Below, piece after piece: positions 1 through 8,387 of a stretch of DNA of 64,000 nt; positions within the stretch are counted from its first letter, which is position 1; every line of letters begins with the position of its first letter. The DNA is taken from assembly GCF_027596085.1 (NCBI RefSeq), contig NC_072467.1, positions 26,633,734-26,697,733 on the forward strand. The letters are read 5' to 3'. A program made the translations under genes and the position numbers. The notes beneath the pieces are model-generated. The model was not told the DNA's origin. It saw only the letters and a program-made list of their open reading frames with translations, and ran no database searches. Origin of the DNA: Anoplopoma fimbria. Its lineage: Eukaryota > Chordata > Actinopteri > Perciformes > Anoplopomatidae.

Positions 1-26
1 TACATCACTCTACCCTTTTCCCGCAG

Positions 27-525
27 CCCAATTCCTCGGAAAATGGCGAGGGGTTCAAAGCCCCCTGGCGTCACGGGCCAGTGCGTTTTCTCTCTGCTGA
101 TGCTGAAGAGCTGCTGGCTGCTGGGCTCTGCCGCAGCCACCATCGTCCAGAAACCCGGCGTGCTAGCGGACTCCCAACAGCCCCTGCAGGAGTACGCCCA
201 CTCCATCCGTCTGGCTGAAGAAAGAGAAGGGCATCCACCGGCTGGAGGCCATGCTGTTCGCCATCGACCTCATCAACAAGGACCCGGAGCTGCTGCCCAA
301 CGTGACGCTCGGCGCACGCATCCTGGACACGTGTTCCCGCGACACCTACGCCCTGGAGCAGTCGCTCACCTTCGTGCAGGCGCTCATCGAGAGGGACGGC
401 TCTGACGTCCACTGCGCCAACGGAGACTCGCCCATCTTCGCCAAGCCAGATAAAGTGGTGGGCGTCATCGGGGCGTCGGCCAGCTCCGTGTCCATCATGT
501 GGCCAACATCCTGCGACTGTTCAAG
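27..525 (+). pseudogene. Broken duplicate of grm8-like first coding exon
   Basis: This is a copy of the exon at 26208-26778. The acceptor (pyrimidine tract then CAG ending at 26) and the donor (AAG then GTAAGA at 526) are both intact, and the start codon at 43 is kept. Between 214 and 215 there is a 71-bp loss relative to 26396-26466, which removes the first strand of the ligand-binding domain and shifts the frame; the shifted frame stops at 405. A second loss of one G near 499 brings the total to 72 bp, so the original frame returns only for the last few codons. One missense difference (His for Arg near 410) is also visible. It cannot encode the receptor N-terminus. It could still be spliced as a noncoding exon. 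Confidence 0.88.
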
Positions 526-547
526 GTAAGAGAACGCGTTTGAATCA

Positions 548-965
548 TATGCTGTATATTAGAAGTGGACATAGTCATCGTGACGTCACCCATTGGTTTG
601 AGGACTGAAGTTTTGAAGCCTTGAGTTCTGTCGCCATCTTGGATATTATATTTGGAATGTAGAGTGACGTAGAGACGAATTATACGTCTCTAGCAGCGAC
701 CTGTCAATCGCCCTAAAGCATACCCTGCTTTATGGTCTGTTTGACTCTAAATGGAGCATCATTTACTAAATGAACATCATGCTGTGTTGAAGAAGACTTG
801 AAACTAGAGATTGAGACCATAAACTCATGTTTACAATGTTTACTGAGGGAATAAATCAAGAGAGAAGTAGAGTCATTTTCTCATAGACTTCTATACAACC
901 AGAGGAGTCGCCCCCTGATGGACAGGAGAGAGAATGCAGGTTGAAGACACTTTCGCATTGTCTTC
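548..965 (+). repeat. Dispersed percomorph repeat, copy 1
   Basis: The element opens with an agaagtggacatagtc-type head, carries a perfect TGACGTCA (581-588) and a GCCATCTTG motif, and ends in a gtcgccccctgatgg-type tail. The same element occurs at 26805-27212, 41352-41578 (5' part), 47222-47470 (3' part), 54057-54550 (minus), 58645-59100 and 60122-60485 (minus). I recognise it as an interspersed repeat frequent in percomorph genomes but cannot name the family. No ORF was found. Confidence 0.75.
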
Positions 966-1615
966 ACTTGGCAGAACCGGAGGTTGCCGTCTGGTGTGAA
1001 TAGGTGTTCCTGCTGCTGTACTGCAAGACATACTTTCACTACTGTTTTCTCTCTTTTTCTTCTCTTGTTGGGTCAAATTGGCAAATTTAGTTGCACCCGA
1101 ACAGGACAGTCAAGTCTGTCTCAAGATACAATAGTCAAACAGGAAGTTTCTTTTTTTTAAAGGGACAGTTCACCTTCAAAAATACATATTTTTCCTGAAA
1201 CCTGTAGTTCTTTAAAAAAATGTAGATTGTTTTGGCTTGAAGGCCGATTGTTTGAGATATTGTTTTTCTTTCTCTCTGTTATAAAAAAGGAACTAGATGG
1301 CTCCAAAAACTCAACAGTAGTTACTTTGGTTGAAAATATGAATAAAGTTCCAACATGAAAACTGCTCACAACAAGGTCTGTGGATTCTCTTGAGAAACCG
1401 TCCTGATTTCTGGAAAAAAAGAAGAAGAAAAGTATCGCTGTCCGTCAGAATCATCTGTGACACTGCGTTATACTGAGAGGTGTTTCTGGTGGTGGAACAA
1501 GTACCCAGATCTTTTACTGCAGTAAAAGTATCAGTATATACACCACTACAAGCAAGAGTCCTGCGTTCAAAACCTTACTGAAGTAAAAGTATTTCAGTTT
1601 TATCAGCAAAATGTA

Positions 1616-2604
1616 CCGTATTTTCCGCACTATAAGGCGCACTTAAAAGCCTTTAATTTTCTCAAAAAACGACAGTGCGCCTTATAATCCGGAGCGCTTT
1701 ATATATGGATTAATTCTGGTTGTGCTTACTGACCGCGAAGCGGTTTTGTGTGGTACACGGCGCTCTGTCAACATGTTTTAGTAGACTTAGTAAACTACAA
1801 AGCCGCACCGCAGCAGCATCACGGCCACCGTAGTCAGGAGCGTCGCGGAGTAATACACACTGTGCTTCACCATCACATCACAGTGTGTGTGTATAAGGTT
1901 CACCATCACATTACAGTGTGTGTGTATAAGGTTCACCATCATATCACAGTGTGTGTGTATAAGGTTCACCATCACATTACAGTGTGTGTGTATAAGGTTC
2001 ACCATCATATCACAGTGTGTGTGTATAAGGTTCACCATCACATTACAGTGTGTGTGGATAAGGTTCACCATCACATTACAGTGTGTGTATAAGGTTCACC
2101 ATCACATTACAGTGTGTGTGTATAAGGTTCACCATCATATTACAGTGTGTGTGTATAAGGTTCACCATAATATCACAGTGTGTGTGTATAAGGTTCACCA
2201 TCACATTACAGTGTGTGTGTATAAGGACCCAACATGGCTCCTGTCAAGAGACACGCTTACGACGCGGACTGAACACTCAAGGCTGTCAGTATTTTATATA
2301 TTGTAGGAGTGTGGGAAACAAAAGGGCTGAGAAAGGCTTTTTGTGGACGGAGTAAATAAACGTCGGCTTTATTTCACACTCTGCATTCGCTCTGAAAACA
2401 CAACACGCGTTCCCCCGTCCCACATCATTAACTCATCAACCCGCTAACGGTCATGGGTAATGTAGTTTGACTGACTGACTGTTTTGTTTCGCTTAATGCG
2501 CCTTATAGTCCGGTGCGCCTTATATATGAAAAAAGATTGAAAATAGACCATTCATTGACAGTGCGCCTTATAATCCAGTGCGCCCTATAGTGCGGAAAAT
2601 ACGG
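1616..2604. mobile_element. TIR DNA transposon (non-autonomous) with internal minisatellite
   Basis: The ends are near-perfect inverted repeats of about 27 bp beginning ccgtattttccgcactata and differing at one position, flanked by TA on both sides (1614-1615 and 2605-2606). The paralogous site near 30890 lacks the insert, so the empty site is visible in the same window. A TA duplication points to the Tc1/mariner group (inference). Sub-terminal gcgccttata motifs are repeated inward. There is no transposase; the interior is largely a 33-bp tandem array. Confidence 0.85.
1864..2225. repeat. 33-bp minisatellite inside the TIR transposon
   Basis: About eleven units of 33 bp, each containing ggttcaccatcac and a tgtgtgtgtataa run. 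Units differ mainly at an a/t and t/c pair in the middle, and the variants tend to alternate. The array is open in several frames and gives an 11-residue periodic peptide, but this is a consequence of a period divisible by three with no stops, not evidence of a gene. Confidence 0.92.
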
Positions 2605-2742
2605 TACTTAAAAAGTGCAGTAAAATGTTCCCTGTCAGTGTTTTATTTTACATCTGATGTTTCTGGATAATATACCTGCTGTAGTAATGTTTGTTTCATT
2701 TTAACTCCTTTATATCCTGTTGTCTAGTTCATCTACATCAAT

Positions 2743-2932
2743 GCATCATATTCTATAAGATCATCATATTCTATAAGATCATCATGTTCTATAAGATCAT
2801 CATGTTCTATAAGATCATCATGTTCTATAAGATCATCATGTTCTATAAGATCATCATGTTCTATAAGATCATCATGTTCTATAAGATCATCATGTTCTAT
2901 AAGATCATCATGTTCTATAAGATCATCATGTT
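2743..2932. repeat. 18-bp tandem array, expanded only in copy A
   Basis: About ten units of ttctataagatcatcatg. The corresponding place in the partner copy (near 31035) has a single unit, and the third related copy (near 35573) has one or two. The expansion therefore happened in this copy after duplication. The period is a multiple of three, so a periodic open frame appears; it is not a gene. Confidence 0.92.
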
Positions 2933-3905
2933 TGTAGCGTCTCTGTCCTGTGAGAACCTCGTATCTCTAAAAAGAACAAACAGTCTGTTTTCAGCTTTGT
3001 GACGATGCATTTTCCAGCTGATCCAAGAGGCTTTTTAAAGAGTTTATTTATCTGAAGAAGTAGGAGGATTTTCTCAACACATAAAGGAAACACTTCATCC
3101 TTCAGTTCATCACAAACATTCAACATCAACACATCTGGAGATACGTGGTTTTACCTGGACAGGAAGGGGATGAAAAACTGTCCTCTGAGAAGAAACTAAA
3201 GCTGTCAGACAAATGTAGTAAAAAGTACAATATGTACCTCTGAGATGTAATGGAGGAGTATTAAGTATCAGAACATGGAAATAGTAAAGTTAAGTAAAAG
3301 TACCTACTTGAGTAAAAAGAAAAGAAACAAATCCAGTGGAAACTTTAAGTTTTATTCCGTTGAAACACCACAGCAGCTGAATGTTGTATTATCTGATTTT
3401 GTTGATTAATTTTGTGCCAATATGAATTAAGAATTCATCTTATATTTACCCCCAAATACATACCAGACAGTGATCACTAAAGTTGTTTGTTAATTGGAAA
3501 TGATAAAAACTAAAACCATTAAGTAAAGAAAAACAATACATGCAAACCTTATATCTACAATAATCAGACAACAAAACATTTGGATTTGGCACCCAGATAT
3601 TTAAGCAACGTACAAATGTACTTATTCATGAGTATTTAGTTTTTGTTGATTAAACAGTCTTGAAGGTAGGTTATGCAGTTATAAGTATTATTAAGACAAC
3701 ATTAGATGATATCATTCATTGTGTTAAAATCTGTGTGTTGGAGTAGTAGCAATGTTACAAATTATAGAAAAACATTTGCAAAAAATAGCAAAAACCCATT
3801 AATCAGAATGTGAAAAATCAATAATGTTTACCTCGTATATCACCAATAATATGGATTTGTTACATTAAATGAAGGAGTCTTGCTGAAGAAAATCAACTGG
3901 TTGTT

Positions 3906-4136
3906 CTACTCAGTGTGATTGACAGGAGAGATGATCAGAGGGGCAGAGTTTTTACCACCATCATTAAGACCTGGACTAAAGTATGGGTAGAGTTTCTCAG
4001 TGAAGCAGCAGCCAGTAAAGGAGTAGATAAGAGCTGCAGCATCAACGTCATAAAAGGAGACCAGACCCTCCTCATAATCCACCAACACCCCCACCTTCTC
4101 AGGCTGAGACTTCAGAGAGAGACGGACTGATGGGTC
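3906..4136 (-). pseudogene. TRIM B30.2 C-terminal fragment, copy A
   Basis: On the minus strand this encodes the last 75 or so residues of a B30.2/SPRY domain, up to the same stop codon as the complete gene at 32031-33674. The differences are few (Gly for Cys in the YFSP-C/G-LND stretch). Coding similarity ends abruptly at about 4136, where the sequence switches to a dispersed repeat exactly as at 36682. RING, B-boxes, coiled coil and PRY are absent, so it is a non-functional 3' stub. Confidence 0.85.
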
Positions 4137-5059
4137 AGCAAGAGTAGTAGTAAAAAGTACAATATTTACCTCTGGGATGTAGTGGAGCACAAGTAGCATG
4201 AAATGGAAATACCCTGAATGTGTACTTAAGTACCATATTGAGTTCTTAGTTACATTCCAACACTCACACTACAGCAACAAACAACGTCTATGTACTTGTT
4301 ACGTGTTTTTTGCGAGTAGTACCTAATGAACTGGCAGCAGAGTGTTCATTCATAGTAGTCCACAGCTGTGTGAGGAGGTCCACTTCTCAGAAACCCGATC
4401 AGATTCTGGTGACAGCTCAGTGATCCCTGCGTTCTTTAAAGACTTCCCAGTAAGAGGAAGAAAAGACGATGTGAAGCATTTGTTGCCTCCTGCGGCTCCT
4501 CATCATCCCGTCAATGATTCTCTTTGTCTCCCTGTTCTTCTTTCTCTTATTCCTTCTTATTTGACAGAATGGGGGTGATGAGGATCAGACACTATTTTCG
4601 TGCCTGATGATACAAGTCGTTTTCCAGGTTTGAGGAAGAGAAATCCTTCCATATGGGAGTCCTGTGGTGTGATTCTGAGAGAAAGCTCTCCAGAAATGTT
4701 TCACCTAGTTTTCATACAGATGATCTATGGGCAGTTTGAAGAAGTGTGAACGTTGAGCCATGTTTTTTTTTTGCGCTCTCTGAAGTGTTGCCTCCTGAAA
4801 TCGCATCGATCCGTGCTAACGCGAGCAGCAGATGGTTCATGTGACGGGAAAAAACACATCATCTGTGGGACAAAAGAAAAGCTGAGGAGAGCCATTAATA
4901 TACACTATTAAAGTGTAAACCTGCCTCGTACGGAAATAAGTTCTTGAGGAACAGAAGATGAAACAATGTGTTCAGTCAATTTGGTAAATTGATGCTTTTC
5001 TGGAGGCTTGAAGCATCAACGTTGAGAAAATTGGACTTGTTTGTTGCCTTTTTAAGAAG

Positions 5060-5520
5060 TGTTTTCCTAAAGCTTTGTAGCCTCAGACGCTGATCTAAAT
5101 TGAGTTGAGACTATAGTGACTTGAAACTTGAAATTGCCTTGACCCAAGACCTGACTAGGACAAGTCTCTGATTACTTGGGCCATGTCTTCGTTACTGAAG
5201 ACTTGACCTGTCTCAAATGGCTCCATTGACGTGACACTAGTTTCAAATACATTTTACTTGACGTGGACTCGTCTTGCAAATACTGTGTTCTAGTCAAGAC
5301 CAAGTTAACCGAGACCTTGGTCTCAACCCCTCAGAGTGTATAGAGAGTGAGATGAGGCCAAGTTGGTAATAATAAAGTTTACTTGACTTGGCCTCGTTAT
5401 GCAATTACTGAAGATCAGTAGTCATGAGAAAGACCACAGTGTATCAAGACCGAGACGGGACCAAGACTTTGAGGGGTTGAGACCAAGTCATGGTCAAGAC
5501 CAGACCAGTGCAAGTCCCCC
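5060..5520. repeat. Degenerate gacttg-type minisatellite
   Basis: Many imperfect short units built around gacttg/caagtc (for example gacttgaaacttgaa). The same array is at 37600-38070 by duplication, with more units at 38520-38790 and 39640-39920. No coding potential was seen. Confidence 0.7.
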
Positions 5521-5807
5521 ACTGCATGAAAGACTTGCAATAAAATGTGGAACATACAAACTATAGATACACCTACATTTCTTTTTCTACACTTATGTTG
5601 ACTTTGTGTTGGACCATGTTGTGGCGATTTTTGATCGTTTTGTTGACGTGAACAGACTCCAATTTTCCGCTAATGTTATCTAGTGTTGGCGCTGTAAGGG
5701 AGCTGAAGAAAGGCAAGACACGGTTGGGTCAAAATGACACACCAAGACTCCATCCTATCTTAACCTTAAGTTTCTCAAATTGTGAGTTACCATCTACCAT
5801 TCATGCT

Positions 5808-6205
5808 TCTTCTTCATTGCCTGGCGCCTACATTACCCATGATGCAACTCGGCCACCGACAGTTGGGAAGGAGGGAGTTTCCGGTGTATGTTTTAGCGCT
5901 AATGGCGACTATATAATTATTTCTTATTTTTATTTTTATTTTCCAACGTGTAGATTTGATTCCCAGCTAAAAAATAAATAAAAATAAATGTACTTTTAAT
6001 CACGTAACGTACTCCTCGCGAACTACAAACATGCTTCTTCTTCATTGCCTGGCGCCTACATTACCCATGATGCAACTCGACCTTTCTGATATATTTTAGC
6101 GCTAATGGCGACTATATATTTATTTCTTATTTTTATTTTTATTTTCAAACGTATATATTTGATTCCCAGCTGCGCAGCTAAAAAAATAAATAATAAAAAA
6201 TAATA
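5808..6205 (+). repeat. Tandem duplication of about 220 bp
   Basis: A block starting tgcttcttcttcattgcctg at about 5808 is repeated from about 6031, including the downstream ttttagcgctaatggcgact and gattcccagct segments. The second unit lacks an internal stretch (the cggccaccgacagttggg part). The pair lies just beyond the right end of copy A and upstream of the probable thioesterase promoter. Confidence 0.85.
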
Positions 6206-6220
6206 ATAATTTCTAAAGAC

Positions 6221-6265
6221 ACAAGATGGCGCCTTCGAGCGACTCGCAGGCGCCATCTTGTGTCC
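6221..6265. promoter_or_regulatory. Inverted repeat with two opposed YY1-like motifs
   Basis: The 15-base arm acacaagatggcgcc is followed by a 15-base spacer and its exact reverse complement. The spacer itself holds a cgag/ctcg pair. Each arm contains the AAGATGGCG core that YY1 is known to bind, in opposite orientations. It lies about 40-170 bp upstream of the probable 5' noncoding exon of the thioesterase-family gene. A promoter role is inferred from position and motif. Confidence 0.5.
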
Positions 6266-6279
6266 GGTCGACCTGCACA

Positions 6280-6390
6280 CACGTGTTTTGCTGTGGGAGG
6301 AGCTTGGAGCTGGACTTCAAACGAGAAGTGCTCACACAGTGTTTGTCTGCAGAGTTTCACACCAGCTGACAAGAAGACAACAGCTCTGAG
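6280..6390 (+). promoter_or_regulatory. Probable promoter and 5' noncoding exon of the thioesterase-family gene
   Basis: A CACGTG E-box sits at 6280-6285. It is followed by a GC-richer stretch that ends at a plausible donor (GAG then GTCAGT at 6391). The coding part starts 2 kb downstream right after a pyrimidine-rich CAG acceptor (8379-8381), so at least one upstream noncoding exon is needed and this is the best candidate. There is no transcript evidence, and the exact start of transcription is unknown. Confidence 0.4.
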
Positions 6391-6574
6391 GTCAGTTCTC
6401 ACTCTGCAAGTGTCTCATTCATTATTATGCTGCAATTGTTATGATATTAAATGAGAATTTGGTGGACTTTAACCTTCTGAATCACAGTAGAAGCAACACA
6501 TCTGACTCTTTAACATGTAGTTTCATTTAAACTGTTAACTTTAATGCTAGTTAGTTGTTGACTGTAACTTAACT

Positions 6575-6714
6575 AAGATAAGATAAGATAATCCTTTATT
6601 AGTCCTGCAGCATAGGGTATAGTGCAAACAAGAGACATAGTAAAAAAAACAAAAAAGTATTATAAATAAGCATTAAAAACAGTTAAGAATCCACAATAAC
6701 TGAAATATTATATG
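6575..6714 (-). mobile_element. LINE 3' end fragment (minus strand)
   Basis: An (AAGAT)n tract followed by atcctttattagtcctgcag is the reverse complement of the 3' end seen at 22030-22110 and resembles 10496-10565 and 53220-53400. Only the terminal 3' UTR is present, as expected for 5'-truncated non-LTR retrotransposons. It abuts a Tc1 fragment. Confidence 0.65.
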
Positions 6715-6909
6715 TACAGTACCAGTCAAAAGTTTGGACACACCTTCTCATTCAACTACTTTGAAGAATCTAAAATATAAAACATATTCTGGTTTGTTGA
6801 GCATTTGTTTGTTTACCACATAATTCCATATGTGTTCCTTCATAGTTTGGATGTCTTCAATATTAATCTACAATCTAGAAAAAAATAAAAATAAAGAAAA
6901 ATGAGAAGG
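6715..6909. mobile_element. Tc1/mariner terminal fragment
   Basis: It begins tacagtaccagtcaaaagt, the inverted terminal repeat of a well-known fish Tc1-like family, continues through the typical sub-terminal sequence, and stops within the opposite terminal repeat (atgagaagg). The transposase-coding middle is missing. Recognised from general knowledge of the family. Confidence 0.75.
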
Positions 6910-6933
6910 ACAGAATAACTGTTATAACTATTA

Positions 6934-6970
6934 TTGCACAGTGTATTTGTATTGCAAATACACTGTGCAA
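6934..6970. other. Perfect 16-bp-stem hairpin
   Basis: ttgcacagtgtatttg at 6934-6949 is followed by a five-base loop and its exact reverse complement at 6955-6970. It is too short for a canonical microRNA precursor. Its purpose is unknown; it may be a leftover of a palindromic insertion. Confidence 0.8.
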
Positions 6971-7024
6971 CTAACGCATTTAGCAGTTAAAGTGACGTTT
7001 AAAGTGACTTTCAGTGGTGGCCCT

Positions 7025-7590
7025 TTAACGTTACTTAAGTAAAAGTATCAATACCACACTGTTCTTTTCAAGTGTCATGAAAAGAAAACATTAAATTAAA
7101 GTACAAGAACCTCAAATGTGTACTTTAGCTCAGCGTACCTGAGTACATTTACATTCCAACACTAAGTAAAGTTACATTATTGTTTAGCCAATTTTGGATT
7201 TTTATATTTCTGCTTTTATTTACTTCATATTGCAACTGGTGACCAACTATTGGGATGAATGAAGTTCTCTCTCTTCATATATTAATGTGTACATTACCTT
7301 TGAAGTTTGTACATCTGGGACTGATACTACTTTATACACTGCTACGCACTAGTGTACAGTAATTATGATAGTTCATCATAATTTATTAGTTGAATTATCT
7401 TCTGTATTAATAATCTGAATCTGTAAAGTAACTTAAAGTTGGCCAAAAAAATGTAGTAGAGTAAAAAAGACATCATTGACCTTTGAGTGGAAGTATGACG
7501 TAGCCTGAAATGGAAATACTCAAGTACAAGTACAAGTACCTCAACTTTTTACTTGAGTAAATGTACTTAGTTACATTCCAACAATGCAGA
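7025..7590. repeat. Dispersed 'tacttgagtaaa' repeat fragments
   Basis: Two pieces (about 7025-7165 and 7440-7590) carry agtaaaagtatcaataccac and tacttgagtaaatgtactta motifs. The same family is seen at 1490-1615, 3225-3330, 30770-30890, 35290-35530 and 48560-48830. It is a common interspersed sequence in percomorph genomes; I do not name the family. Confidence 0.6.
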
Positions 7591-8387
7591 TCATCATTTG
7601 ACATACAATATATATAATTAACTTATTAATAAGATCATACACTGTTATAGACTAAACGACCTTAAAGGATATAATGTAGTATTAAACGAGCTTAAGCTGT
7701 ACTTAACCTTAAACCAATCGTGTCACTTCTAATTCCAAGAAAAGCAAGATGAAGACGGTCAAAATGTTTTTTTGGCATCTATTTTATACGGATATATTCT
7801 GTAAAGCGAGTGTCACGTATGTCCGTATAGAGAGGCTAATTCACACCCCTTTCTGTGTCCCCAATGAAACCTTATTTTTTGGAAACTTTTGACCTGCATA
7901 ATTAACAAACATATGTGTAATACCCCAAAAATGATTTGTCTCTCGCTGCTGACTACCGTACATTTTTTTCCCCTAAATAAGGTCAGATAAAACAACGCGT
8001 AAAAAACACCGGAACAGCTTTTTTCCTCTGGCCATCACTCATGAACAATTAATCTTTGATCCTCTTTATGGTACAAATCCATGTGCAATAACCTGGTAAC
8101 TTTAAATTCAAATTCTTTACATATTTATTCTGCATATTTGCACTTTTATCTACACTTCATTGTCGTAGTTTTTTGTGTTTTTTTGTTCATATATATACTT
8201 TTGCATTTCTATATTTCTGTGTAAAAAATAGTAAATGATTATGTTTTCTTCTTGGACCTCCTTGATTTCTTTGTTCATTTGTCTGTTTCTGTGTATTAGT
8301 GAGCGTAAGTAACCGGAGTCAAATTCAGTAAAGCTGATTCTGATAGTTTGTAATATCTGTCTCTGGTTATTTATGTCTCAGTTCAGG

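Larger units (their letters stand above)
1..5796 (+). repeat. Segmental duplication, copy A of the grm8 exon 1/TRIM region
   Basis: Bases 1-1419 align almost base for base with 26182-27674. Bases from 1420 align with DNA starting at 30694, and bases from about 3916 onward align with both 32041 and 36462. From about 4141 the alignment is only with the DNA beginning near 36687, and similarity stops at 5796 (partner 38338). Copy A is therefore a direct duplicate of a 12-kb region with two large internal losses (about 3.0 kb and 4.4 kb) and one 0.99-kb gain (1616-2604). Differences in the aligned parts are sparse single-base changes and small indels, so the event looks recent. Its left end lies outside the window. 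Confidence 0.9.

Noticed and set aside
1864..2225. Regular repeats resembling a CRISPR array
   Set aside because: Head-to-tail units without unique spacers, in a vertebrate genome.
1748..2306. Open frames of 90-139 codons with an 11-residue periodic peptide
   Set aside because: They are the translation of a 33-bp tandem array inside a transposon; open in several frames and both strands.
8373..8387. Upstream ATG of the thioesterase-family gene as start codon
   Set aside because: A splice acceptor CAG ends at 8381, so this ATG would lie in the intron; the ATG at 8388 is in the exon.
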